Source of the DNA: an uncultured Ruminococcus sp.
Lineage (GTDB): Bacteria; Bacillota; Clostridia; Oscillospirales; Ruminococcaceae
Direction of reading: 5' to 3'
NCBI GenBank assembly: GCA_947627175.1
Contig: CANQVA010000001.1
Coordinates: forward strand, 62,001 to 126,000
Length of the DNA stretch: 64,000 nt
Position 1 is the first letter of the stretch, and every line of letters begins with the position of its first letter. A program made the translations under genes and the position numbers. Below the pieces are notes generated by a model, which worked only from the letters and a program-made list of their open reading frames with translations, searched no databases and was not told where the DNA came from. Below, piece after piece: positions 18,442 through 26,819 of this stretch.

Positions 18442-19419
18442 ATGTTTAAGAAAATTTTTTCACTTGCATTATGCTGTTTACTGACTTTATGCAATTTTGC
18501 GGGCTGTGGTTCTGTTTCTGCCGTAAAGGACGACAACAAGCCACATATTGTATGTACAGTTTTTCCGGAATATGACTGGGTAACGGAAATTCTCGGAGAA
18601 CATACAAAGGATTTCAATATAACATATCTGCTTGCCAATGGTTCGGATATGCATAGTTATCAGCCAACTATGGACGATATGGTGAAAATTTCATCATGCG
18701 ATATTTTTATATATATAGGCGGAGAATCTGACAAATGGACAAAAGACGCTGTAAGTGAAGCTGAAAATAAAAATATGAAAACAGTAAATCTTCTTGAATC
18801 TCTCGGAAATTCCGTAAAAGAAGAAGAAATTAAAGAAGGTATGCAGGGCAATGACGAAAATAACGACAATGACGAAAAAGCCGAATACGATGAACATATA
18901 TGGCTTTCACTCGGAAACGCTGAAAAACTCTGTACTGCTATTACAGATACAATATGTTCTTTTGACCCTGACAACGCCGACGACTATCGGAATAACTTAA
19001 ATTCATATATTGAAGAAATAAAAGCTCTTGACAATGAATATTCAGCCGTTCTTTCGTCGGTAAAGGAAAAAACGCTTGTTTTCGCTGACCGTTTCCCTTT
19101 CCGCTATCTCGTAGACGATTACGGGCTTGACTATTATGCAGCTTTTTCGGGTTGCAGTGCGGAAACAGAGGCAAGTTTTGAAACTATAACTTTTCTCGCC
19201 GATAAAGTAAACGAACTTAATATAAATACAATATTTACCATTGAAGGCTCTGATACAAAAATTGCAAAAGCTGTAATTTCAGCTACAAAGTCACAAAATC
19301 AAAACATTTCAACACTTGATTCAATTCAATCCGTTACTTCTGAACAGATAAAAAACGGCAAAACTTATATTTCAATCATGAAATCAAATCTTGATGTATT
19401 AAAAGAGGCTTTACAATGA
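18442..19419 (+). CDS. znuA: Metal ABC transporter substrate-binding lipoprotein
   Basis: 325 residues of the ZnuA/TroA cluster-9 family, for zinc or another divalent metal. The signal peptide ends in a lipobox (NFAGC), so it is membrane-anchored by lipid. Candidate ligands are the His in SDMHSYQPT and the His in DEHIWLS. The usual third ligand (His or Glu) is Asp in ADRFPFRY. An acidic loop near residue 135 (EGMQGNDENNDND) corresponds to the metal-rich loop of ZnuA. The ATG at 18442 follows GGAGG; a longer frame upstream runs through the promoter. znuC overlaps its stop by 4 bases. Confidence 0.9.
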   Translation: MFKKIFSLALCCLLTLCNFAGCGSVSAVKDDNKPHIVCTVFPEYDWVTEILGEHTKDFNITYLLANGSDMHSYQPTMDDMVKISSCDIFIYIGGESDKWTKDAVSEAENKNMKTVNLLESLGNSVKEEEIKEGMQGNDENNDNDEKAEYDEHIWLSLGNAEKLCTAITDTICSFDPDNADDYRNNLNSYIEEIKALDNEYSAVLSSVKEKTLVFADRFPFRYLVDDYGLDYYAAFSGCSAETEASFETITFLADKVNELNINTIFTIEGSDTKIAKAVISATKSQNQNISTLDSIQSVTSEQIKNGKTYISIMKSNLDVLKEALQ

Positions 19420-20132
19420 ATAAACAGATAATTTGCAAAAATGCCACCCTCGGATATGAGGACGGAATTGTTACTGAAAATCTTGATTTTACCGTAAACA
19501 GCGGTGATTATTTATGTATTTTCGGTGAAAACGGTTCGGGAAAAAGTACACTGATAAAAGCACTTCTCGGACTGAAACCACAAGTAAGCGGTGAAATAAA
19601 ATGGTGCGACGGTTTTTCGGCAAAAGAAATAGGCTATCTCCCTCAACAAACTCCGATACAAAGAGATTTTCCCGCATCTGTAATGGAAATTGTTCTTTCA
19701 GGCTGTCTTGCAAAATGCGGTTTAAGACCGTTCTATAATAAAGCTGAAAAAGAACTTGCTGAAAATACTATGAAACAACTTCACATTGAAAATCTCGCCG
19801 GACGCTGTTATAGGGAACTTTCAGGCGGACAACAACAGAGGGTACTTCTTGCACGTGCGTTATGTGCGACAAGAAAAATGTTACTCCTTGACGAACCTGT
19901 CACGGGACTTGACCCAAAAGCACAAGCTGAATTTTATGAACTTATCTCAAAACTTAATCATGACGGCATTACTATTATAATGGTTTCACATGACCTGAAT
20001 GCCGCATTGAAATATGCTTCACATATACTGCATATAGGAAAAAAACAACTATTTTTCGGTACTAAAGAAAATTATCTTACAAGCAAAACGGGTCTTGATT
20101 TTATTGAAACGGAAGGCGGTGTAATTCAATGA
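19416..20132 (+). CDS. znuC: Metal ABC transporter ATP-binding protein
   Basis: 238 residues. Walker A GENGSGKSTL, Q-loop YLPQQ, signature LSGGQQQR, Walker B MLLLDEP and switch His in VSHD are all present. It powers import by the adjacent permease. ATGA overlaps exist with both znuA and znuB, so the three are translationally coupled. Confidence 0.95.
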   Translation: MNKQIICKNATLGYEDGIVTENLDFTVNSGDYLCIFGENGSGKSTLIKALLGLKPQVSGEIKWCDGFSAKEIGYLPQQTPIQRDFPASVMEIVLSGCLAKCGLRPFYNKAEKELAENTMKQLHIENLAGRCYRELSGGQQQRVLLARALCATRKMLLLDEPVTGLDPKAQAEFYELISKLNHDGITIIMVSHDLNAALKYASHILHIGKKQLFFGTKENYLTSKTGLDFIETEGGVIQ

Positions 20133-20980
20133 GTGAAATAGCTGAAAATCTACAATATTATTTTCAGTTTCCGATTGTACGGTATGCCCTTACAGTCGGA
20201 CTGCTTGTAGCACTTTGTTCTTCACTTCTCGGAGTAACACTTGTGCTTAAAAGATTCTCATTTATAGGCGACGGTCTTTCACACGTTGCTTTCGGTGCTA
20301 TGGCTGTTGCTACCATTACAGGAATAACAAATCAGATGATAATAATTCTACCGCTTACGGTCATTTCTGCTGTACTTATACTTCGTACAGGACAGAATAC
20401 CAAAATAAAAGGTGATGCTGCTATTGCAATGATTTCAGTGGGTGCGTTAGCAGTCGGCTATATGCTTATAAATATGTTTTCAAAATCTGCAAACATTGCC
20501 GGCGATGTGTGCAGTACACTTTTCGGTTCAACGTCGATTCTTACATTGAAAAAACAGGAAGTATGGCTGTGTATAGGACTTTCCGCCGTTGTCCTCTGTG
20601 TATTTGTACTTTTTTACAACAAAATATTTGCAGTCACTTTTGATGAAAACTTTTCAAGGGCAACAGGCATAAATGCTGATACCTATAACTTAATAATTGC
20701 AGTAATTACAGCTGTTATTATAGTTCTTGCGATGAGCCTTGTCGGTTCTCTGCTTATTTCTGCACTTATAATTTTTCCTGCAATAACTTCAATGCGGATT
20801 TTCCGCAGTTTCAGAAGTGTAACTATATGTTCGGCTGTAATTTCCGTAATATGTGCAGGAACGGGTTTTTTCATATCGCTCCTTTACAGTACGCCCGTTG
20901 GTGCAACAATAGTCACAGCAAATATTGTTGTATTTCTTATATTCAGCATAATATCATCTTTTTCAGGAATAAAAAAATGA
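20129..20980 (+). CDS. znuB: Metal ABC transporter permease
   Basis: 283 residues with about eight membrane helices; cluster-9 (ZnuB/TroC) permease. GDGLSHVAFGAMA is the family's conserved N-terminal loop. It forms the membrane channel with ZnuC and receives metal from ZnuA. Its TGA stop lies inside the terminator stem. Confidence 0.93.
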   Translation: MSEIAENLQYYFQFPIVRYALTVGLLVALCSSLLGVTLVLKRFSFIGDGLSHVAFGAMAVATITGITNQMIIILPLTVISAVLILRTGQNTKIKGDAAIAMISVGALAVGYMLINMFSKSANIAGDVCSTLFGSTSILTLKKQEVWLCIGLSAVVLCVFVLFYNKIFAVTFDENFSRATGINADTYNLIIAVITAVIIVLAMSLVGSLLISALIIFPAITSMRIFRSFRSVTICSAVISVICAGTGFFISLLYSTPVGATIVTANIVVFLIFSIISSFSGIKK

Positions 20981-20997
20981 CCCGCAGGTCATTTTTT
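20971..20997. terminator. Bidirectional terminator, znuB and alarmone synthetase
   Basis: ATGACC-cgca-GGTCAT flanked by A-run and T-run gives a 12-bp stem usable in both directions between convergent genes. Confidence 0.85.
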
Positions 20998-21001
20998 ACT
21001 A

Positions 21002-21697
21002 TCAGTCCAAATCATTTATTTCCATGAAAATTCTCTGCATATGCAAATCAGTTTCCGCTATTCTCTCGGCACATTCACGCAGTTCTTCAGAAATTTCAGG
21101 GGTTATTGAAGCGGACGGCTTATATTTTAGTTGGTGTTCAAGACTTGCCCAGAAATCCATTGCAATAGTTCTTATTTGAATTTCAACAGGAGCATATTCT
21201 TTCTTTGTAGACAGATAGACAGGCACATTCACTATTAAATGATAGCTTCTGTAACCGCTCGGTTTCGGCTGTTTTATGTAATCTTTTTTCTTTATTACCG
21301 TAAAATCATCACGGCGACAAAGCATATCCACTATCGCATATATATCACTTATATAACAACAAGTCACTCTTATTCCGGCAATATCAAGAAGATTCTTTCT
21401 TGCTGATTCAGGAGTAAGCGGAAGTTCTTTTTTCTGTAGCTTTCCTATTATGGACTGCGGAGATTTCAGACGGCTTTCAATTGTGTGAATAGGATTACGC
21501 TGAAATTTTACTTTAAATTCGCTGTCAAGTATGTTAAGATAAGTTTTTGCAACTTCAATAGCTGAATCATAAAGATGCGACAATTCAAGAAAATCAAAAA
21601 ACAGGTTTGTTATTTTTTCCTTTGCAGATTCGGGATTCTGTTTTACAAGAACCGGGAAATTATCCAATACTTCGGAAAACATTTCCTTTTCACTCAT
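21002..21697 (-). CDS. Small alarmone synthetase (RelA/SpoT domain)
   Basis: 231 residues with only the (p)ppGpp synthetase domain; no hydrolase or TGS/ACT domains. Motifs: LLDIAGIRVTCCYISDIY, GYRSYHLIV and VEIQIRTIAMDFWASLEHQLKYK. It would make ppGpp/pppGpp from ATP and GTP/GDP, like RelQ (YjbM) or RelP (YwaC); which of the two cannot be settled by eye. The ATG at 21697 follows GAAAGGAA; a longer frame to 21766 adds 23 residues without a ribosome site. Single gene with its own promoter, facing znuB. Confidence 0.9.
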   Translation of the reverse strand: MSEKEMFSEVLDNFPVLVKQNPESAKEKITNLFFDFLELSHLYDSAIEVAKTYLNILDSEFKVKFQRNPIHTIESRLKSPQSIIGKLQKKELPLTPESARKNLLDIAGIRVTCCYISDIYAIVDMLCRRDDFTVIKKKDYIKQPKPSGYRSYHLIVNVPVYLSTKKEYAPVEIQIRTIAMDFWASLEHQLKYKPSASITPEISEELRECAERIAETDLHMQRIFMEINDLD

Positions 21698-21734
21698 GTT
21701 ATTATCATTCCTTTCGCAAAAAATAGTTAAGTTC

Positions 21735-21763
21735 ATTATACTTGTATTAAAAAAACAAGTCAA
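21735..21763 (-). promoter_or_regulatory. Promoter of the alarmone synthetase
   Basis: Minus strand TTGACT (21758-21763), 17 bases, TATAAT (21735-21740). Confidence 0.7.
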
Positions 21764-21833
21764 CAATGAAAAATGAAGATTAAGAGCTTATATTGTCGAT
21801 AAAATATATAAAAAATTTTCAGAAAATAATCTC

Positions 21834-21862
21834 TTGCAATATAAATAATATTTTAGTATAAT
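21834..21862 (+). promoter_or_regulatory. Promoter of the OGG1-type glycosylase gene
   Basis: TTGCAA (21834-21839), 17 bases, TATAAT (21857-21862). Confidence 0.6.
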
Positions 21863-21923
21863 TTAATAGAAAAATCAAGTCTTTTAAAGACATTTCACTA
21901 AAATTTCATAAAGGAGAATTATT

Positions 21924-22745
21924 ATGGATTATCAGGTAAAATCAAACGATATAACAGTTTCTGAAAAGGATTTTGACCTTGACGAAACACTCGACTGCGG
22001 TCAGGCTTTCCGCTGGAAAAAAATAATTTCGGAGTATCCATGCACATATGAGGGAAAATTTTTAAATACCGCACTAAAAATTTCACAGACAAAAAAGGGT
22101 GAGTTTATTTTTCACGATACCACAGAAAAAAATTTTCTTGATATATGGTACAATTACTTTGATTTCGGCACAGATTATTCTGAACTGAAAAGACAGTTTT
22201 CAGAAGATGAAACTCTCGCAAAAGCCTGTAATTTTGCAGGCGGAATACGCCTGCTCCGTCAGGACAGTTGGGAATGTCTGATTTCTTTCATAATTTCACA
22301 GAATAACAATATTCCACGAATAAAAGGAATTATAGACCGTCTTTGCGAACATTATAACGGAATTTTTCCGTCTGCTGAACAACTTTCCCACGAATCCCCC
22401 GAAAGTCTTTCATATTTAAGAAGTGGATTCCGTGCAAAATATATATGTGATGCCTCAAAGAAAACAGCGGACGGCACAGTAAATCTTACAGAGATTTCTA
22501 AAATGCCTCTTGATGATGCACGCATCGCCCTGAAACAGATTTCAGGAGTAGGTGCTAAAGTTTCGGAATGTGTTCTTCTTTTCGGTATGCATCGCACAGA
22601 AGCGTTTCCTGTTGATGTATGGATAAAACGTGTACTTGAAAAATATTATCCTAACGGTTTTCCGGAATATGCAAAGAAAAACGCAGGAATTGCACAGCAA
22701 TATCTTTTCCACTATATAAGAAATTTGTCTGTTCAATCTGAATAA
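21924..22745 (+). CDS. ogg: 8-oxoguanine DNA glycosylase (OGG1 family)
   Basis: 273 residues. The N-terminal OGG domain starts with LDETLDCGQAFRWKK. The helix-hairpin-helix (QISGVGAKVSECVLLFG) carries the Schiff-base Lys, and FPVDVWIKRV holds the catalytic Asp. It removes 8-oxoG from DNA and nicks the strand. An AAAGGAG site precedes the ATG. It lies alone between the alarmone synthetase and a small membrane protein. Confidence 0.93.
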   Translation: MDYQVKSNDITVSEKDFDLDETLDCGQAFRWKKIISEYPCTYEGKFLNTALKISQTKKGEFIFHDTTEKNFLDIWYNYFDFGTDYSELKRQFSEDETLAKACNFAGGIRLLRQDSWECLISFIISQNNNIPRIKGIIDRLCEHYNGIFPSAEQLSHESPESLSYLRSGFRAKYICDASKKTADGTVNLTEISKMPLDDARIALKQISGVGAKVSECVLLFGMHRTEAFPVDVWIKRVLEKYYPNGFPEYAKKNAGIAQQYLFHYIRNLSVQSE

Positions 22746-22798
22746 AAACAAAAAACATTCCCATAATATTCCTGAAAGCTATTTTGGAGGTTTTTTTT

Positions 22799-23050
22799 AT
22801 GATTAAAGGCGTAAATAAAAAAATCATTGAAGTTAATAACACGGACAGTATTTACTTTGAAAAGGCGGTTTTCTATCTCAGACCGAATGTGCGTGAACTG
22901 CCTGCTGAGGTTTCACGGGCAGAGGCTGAAAAATACATTTCACGCCTTTGTCTTGAATATCACGGAAAAAAACACAGACTGCAAAAAATAATTATCATTT
23001 CTTCGGTGATTGTTATTGCCGTAACTGCTATGATAATATTTCTCATATAA
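22799..23050 (+). CDS. Small protein with C-terminal membrane anchor
   Basis: 83 residues, not assigned to a known family. The cytoplasmic part is charged (residues 1-60); residues 62-83 (IIIISSVIVIAVTAMIIFLI) form one membrane helix at the very C-terminus, so it is tail-anchored. The ATG at 22799 sits 8 bases after a strong GGAGG, which supports real translation. It ends just before a terminator shared with the RNase P RNA gene. Confidence 0.75.
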   Translation: MIKGVNKKIIEVNNTDSIYFEKAVFYLRPNVRELPAEVSRAEAEKYISRLCLEYHGKKHRLQKIIIISSVIVIAVTAMIIFLI

Positions 23051-23058
23051 AGAAAAAG

Positions 23059-23083
23059 ACTCCGTACAATACGGAGTTTTTTT
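23059..23083. terminator. Bidirectional terminator
   Basis: ACTCCGT-acaat-ACGGAGT with seven-odd T to the right and five A to the left. It ends the small membrane protein gene (+) and rnpB (-). Confidence 0.85.
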
Positions 23084-23091
23084 CATATCAT

Positions 23092-23438
23092 GACCAGACC
23101 GATAAGCCGGGTTCTGTCGAGTGCAGCAATTTATCTAGACCTGACGTCGCCGGCAGGTTCAAGCCGTCATTACTTCATATCCGCCGAGCAAGCGTTACGA
23201 TATAAAGCACCAATAGACGTTGCATCGGGTAGGGTTTACATAGCAGTACAGTTTCCTGCACTCTGGTGAGCTTTTACCTCACCTTTCCACCATCACCCCG
23301 CAAAAATGCAGGGCAGTATATTTCTGTTGCACTTGCCCTAAGGTCGCCCTCGGCTGCCGTTAGCAGTTACCCTTGCTCTGTGATGCCCGGACTTTCCTCA
23401 TAAACTAAAACGTTTCTGCTGCTGCATAGTCTGCTCAC
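23092..23438 (-). ncRNA. rnpB: RNase P RNA, type A
   Basis: The catalytic RNA that cuts 5' leaders from pre-tRNA. On the minus strand the conserved GAGGAAAGTCCGGGC (P4 region) is near the 5' end. GAGGGCGACC, the GGTGAGGTAAAAGCTCACC hairpin and the 3' ACAGAACCCGGCTTAT are all recognisable. The ends GAGCAGAC/GTCTGGTC form P1 with one mismatch. Size about 347 bases. It has its own perfect promoter and ends at a terminator. Confidence 0.96.
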
Positions 23439-23444
23439 AGTAAT

Positions 23445-23473
23445 ATAATAACACTATTCCGAAAATTTGTCAA
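23445..23473 (-). promoter_or_regulatory. Promoter of rnpB
   Basis: Minus strand TTGACA (23468-23473), 17 bases, TATTAT (23445-23450), just before the RNA 5' end. Confidence 0.8.
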
Positions 23474-23488
23474 GTATCAAATTTTTTA

Positions 23489-24949
23489 CTAAATTCTTTC
23501 ACCTATTCTGTATTCAAGCATATCGGAAATTTTTTTAACATCGCTTACACGCATAGCCTTTACTTTGAAATGTGAATGTTCCTCACCGCCAAACCATAGG
23601 CATATACTGCATTTATTGCTTATTTTCTGAAAAATCGACTGCTGTAATTCTATCTTGACCAGCCTGTTTCTCTCAGCGATTACAGTATGAAAACTTGCCA
23701 TTTTTGAACATCTCACCATAATTTTATCGTCATAAATAGAAATTCCGCTTGTAAAAAAAGCTGTAATTTTTGCTGTTATATACCATATCAAAGGAATTTC
23801 AAACATAACAGCAAAGAAAAAAGTAAGTTCTGAAATTTCGGGAACTAATTTTTTTACAAGCATATGTGCCGGAAAAACAAGCACCGAAATTATAACAGGT
23901 TGCCATATATACTGCCACCAGCCGTCAGACTTAGGGCGGAAATCATTTTTAACACCGCTGAAAATGCCTATTTTTTCAAGACTATTGCCTATACTCTTTT
24001 CTTTTTTTACGGGAAACAGAACAGGCAAATGATTTTTTGCCGAGCCATACCCGGCACAACTTATATTTACTGCAACTGCACCAATAAATTTCATGATAAG
24101 ATTCTGACGCAAGTCTGTATAATTTATATGTGCGGCGGTTATACGATATTCACGGCGGTTAAAAAGTCCGCATGAAATTTTCAGACAATATTCGTCACCG
24201 TCCACTGTAAATCCTGTATATCTGAAAAAGTTTACAAGAAATGATATTACCCATGATACAATAAAAAAAACTCCGACAAGCAAGGCGGCAGACGGTATAT
24301 GCATAAGAAGTTTGTCAGCAAGCCTTGTTGTTGTTTCTGTCAGACGGTCAAGTGAAACGTTTATTATATCGTGAGCAATATCTCCGCCTTTCAGAAAAAA
24401 TGTCGCTATATATACAGAACCTGAAAAACCACTTGAAAAAAATACTGAAAACAACAGTACGGAAAATTGATTTGTTTCGGGTATATCGTCAATCTTGTTT
24501 TTTTCGTTGACATCGGGGACTTTTTTCAGAAATTCACCGCAGAATTTTCCCGTAACCATCAGTTGCATATCTGCTGAACGGTATTTTCCCGCACTTGTGT
24601 CACATTTTATTTTTATTGCCCTTACAGGTATAAGATAAAACGGCTTTTCAATCGTCACTGAACTTACGCTTGAATACGGAATTACAGTTCTTATTTTGGC
24701 AGTAATGCCCTCCCAACGTATAATTTCAGAATCAGCAAGTTCAATGCCCGAAAAATACCACCGTATATATCCGAACATGATGATAATTCCGATTACGGCA
24801 ATATCAAACCATGAACCTCTTAACCATGCATAAAGTCTGTCTGTATCAAGACGTATTGTTTTTATTCCACGAAGAAGAGGAAAAATAAGAAGCCATATAT
24901 TTTTGGCTGAATATCTGAGAATCCTCAAAGGGTGTTCATGATACATCAT
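23489..24949 (-). CDS. bPH2-domain membrane protein, YdbT-like
   Basis: 486 residues. Alternating membrane helices and bacterial pleckstrin-homology (bPH2, DUF304) segments, for example GITAKIRTVIPYSSVSSVTIEKPF, FNRREYRITAAHINYTDLRQN and MASFHTVIAERNRLVKIELQQS. This is the three-PH arrangement of Bacillus YdbT. The family is membrane-bound; in Bacillus YdbS/YdbT protect against certain bacteriocins. The ATG at 24949 has GAGGAG 7 bases upstream. It overlaps the end of the upstream YdbS-like gene, so the pair is coupled. Confidence 0.85.
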   Translation of the reverse strand: MMYHEHPLRILRYSAKNIWLLIFPLLRGIKTIRLDTDRLYAWLRGSWFDIAVIGIIIMFGYIRWYFSGIELADSEIIRWEGITAKIRTVIPYSSVSSVTIEKPFYLIPVRAIKIKCDTSAGKYRSADMQLMVTGKFCGEFLKKVPDVNEKNKIDDIPETNQFSVLLFSVFFSSGFSGSVYIATFFLKGGDIAHDIINVSLDRLTETTTRLADKLLMHIPSAALLVGVFFIVSWVISFLVNFFRYTGFTVDGDEYCLKISCGLFNRREYRITAAHINYTDLRQNLIMKFIGAVAVNISCAGYGSAKNHLPVLFPVKKEKSIGNSLEKIGIFSGVKNDFRPKSDGWWQYIWQPVIISVLVFPAHMLVKKLVPEISELTFFFAVMFEIPLIWYITAKITAFFTSGISIYDDKIMVRCSKMASFHTVIAERNRLVKIELQQSIFQKISNKCSICLWFGGEEHSHFKVKAMRVSDVKKISDMLEYRIGERI

Positions 24950-25382
24950 TTTCTTTCTCCTCACGTTCTAATAATTTAAGTATTTCCCTTGCATCTTTGT
25001 GATTAAGAAACAAAAGACGGAGCTGTCCGCCGTACACAAAGCAGACAATAAAATTAAGCCCGGTATACTGCGAAAAAGGTGTAGTAATTATATTTGTGTA
25101 CTGAATTGAAGAATAATGCACCGACTGGTGAAACCTCATAATAACACCACTACTTTTTATAATTTCAGTTTCAGTGACGGTATAGTGTATTGATTTTATA
25201 AACAACGGCAGATAGGCAAACATAATAAAAAACGCCGCCGCACCTATTATTGTACTTATCAATATGACAAGAATTTTCACAGTAATAAAATATCTTACTG
25301 CTATAAGTAAAATAAACGATATAAGAGTTATAAGAACTCTGAGTGTCATAAGACAATTTTTATCAGGTAAATAATTTTTCAT
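24936..25382 (-). CDS. bPH2-domain membrane protein, YdbS-like
   Basis: 148 residues. Two membrane helices (about residues 13-60) followed by one bPH2 domain (IHYTVTETEIIKSSGVIMRF, HYSSIQYTNIITTP). It pairs with the YdbT-like gene and overlaps it by 14 bases. Upstream is a G-rich ribosome site and a -10 TATAAT with a poor -35. Confidence 0.85.
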   Translation of the reverse strand: MKNYLPDKNCLMTLRVLITLISFILLIAVRYFITVKILVILISTIIGAAAFFIMFAYLPLFIKSIHYTVTETEIIKSSGVIMRFHQSVHYSSIQYTNIITTPFSQYTGLNFIVCFVYGGQLRLLFLNHKDAREILKLLEREEKENDVS

Positions 25383-25497
25383 TTTCGCCCCCCTATGGTT
25401 ATATTTCTATTATACCACAAATATTCTTTACTGTATACCTTTTTTTGTAATTATAAATTAAAAAAATATGCGGAAATTTATCGGGGAGGAAAATATC

Positions 25498-26751
25498 ATG
25501 ACTGATTTTCTTGAAAAAATAAATTCTTATGTGTGGGGAGCAGGTCTTATTTTTCTTTTGCTGTCAATAGGTCTTATATATACAATAAAGCTGAAGTTTA
25601 TACAGTTCAGAATGATACCGTTTCTTATAAAGAACAAAAATTCCGATAAAAAAAATAACGGCATTTCACAATTCAGAACTGTCTGTATGTCACTCGGCAC
25701 AGCTATGGGTACCGGTAATATAGCAGGAGTTGCGGCGGCTGTTGCAACAGGCGGAGCAGGTGCAGTATTCTGGATGTGGATATCTGCTTTTTTGGGAATG
25801 GCGATTGTGTATGCGGAAAACAGTCTTTCCGTAACTTACAGTACAAAAAATTCAAAAGGCTCTATGGCTTATCTAAGTATCGGATTAGGAAGCCGTAAAC
25901 TCGCCGTTGCTTTTGCTGTATTCTGCATACTTGCATCTTTAGGAATGGGCGGAATGGTTCAGGTAAATACATTTACAGAAAGTCTGAAAAGCTGTATGAA
26001 CATAAACAGCTTTATTATTGCAATAGTTATTTTCATTATGATTTTCCTTGTCATCAGCGGAGGAGCTGACCGCATAGGAAAAACTGCACAAATGTTACTC
26101 CCGGCAGTTTCTCTGCTTTATATAGCAGGCTGTATAATGGTTCTTTTTGTTTTCAGAAAAAACATTCCCGACGCTTTCAGTGAAATATTCAGTCAGGCTT
26201 TCGGCATAAGACAGACTGTAGGAGGAATTTCGGGCTATGCCGTTTCAAGGGCAGTTTCAACAGGTATCAGACGTGGTATATTTTCTAATGAGGCAGGACT
26301 TGGAAGTTCTCCTATTCTGCATAGTGCCGCCGAAAGTGATTCCCCTGAATTGCAGGGTATGTGGAGTATGTTTGAAGTATTTTTTGATACTGTAATATGT
26401 TGTACTCTTACTGCTGTAACGGTAATATGTGCATCTGATGATTTTTCCGTGCAAACTGCATTTTCTGCCGTTTTCGGCAAATTCGCACCGCCTTTTCTTG
26501 CTTTTGAAACGGCTGTATTTGCTTTTTGTACAATTATAGGCTGGTACTACTGCGGAGAAACGGCTTTCCGCTGGCTCACTGAAAAAGACTGCGGAAAAGT
26601 TCCTTGTATTATTTTTGCCGTAACTGCATCGCTTGGTGCAGTATTTACTATGAAAACAGTCTGGACACTTTCGGATATTTTTAACGGTCTTATGGCATTC
26701 CCGAACCTTATCGGACTTCTTCTTCTAATGAATAAGGTCAAAAAGGAATAA
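25498..26751 (+). CDS. Sodium/alanine symporter (AGCS family)
   Basis: 417 residues with about ten membrane helices. The conserved GTAMGTGNIAGVAAAVATGGAGA region near residue 75 and SNEAGLGSSPILHSAA near 265 are AGCS signatures. It imports alanine or glycine with Na+. The ATG at 25498 follows GGGGAGG. Single gene between the bPH2 pair and the phosphohexomutase-like gene. Confidence 0.93.
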   Translation: MTDFLEKINSYVWGAGLIFLLLSIGLIYTIKLKFIQFRMIPFLIKNKNSDKKNNGISQFRTVCMSLGTAMGTGNIAGVAAAVATGGAGAVFWMWISAFLGMAIVYAENSLSVTYSTKNSKGSMAYLSIGLGSRKLAVAFAVFCILASLGMGGMVQVNTFTESLKSCMNINSFIIAIVIFIMIFLVISGGADRIGKTAQMLLPAVSLLYIAGCIMVLFVFRKNIPDAFSEIFSQAFGIRQTVGGISGYAVSRAVSTGIRRGIFSNEAGLGSSPILHSAAESDSPELQGMWSMFEVFFDTVICCTLTAVTVICASDDFSVQTAFSAVFGKFAPPFLAFETAVFAFCTIIGWYYCGETAFRWLTEKDCGKVPCIIFAVTASLGAVFTMKTVWTLSDIFNGLMAFPNLIGLLLLMNKVKKE

Positions 26752-26819
26752 CTTTATATTTTTAAGTCAATAAATAATAGTGACCCATTTTTCAGGGAAA
26801 AAATTAAGGAGTGAAGAAT

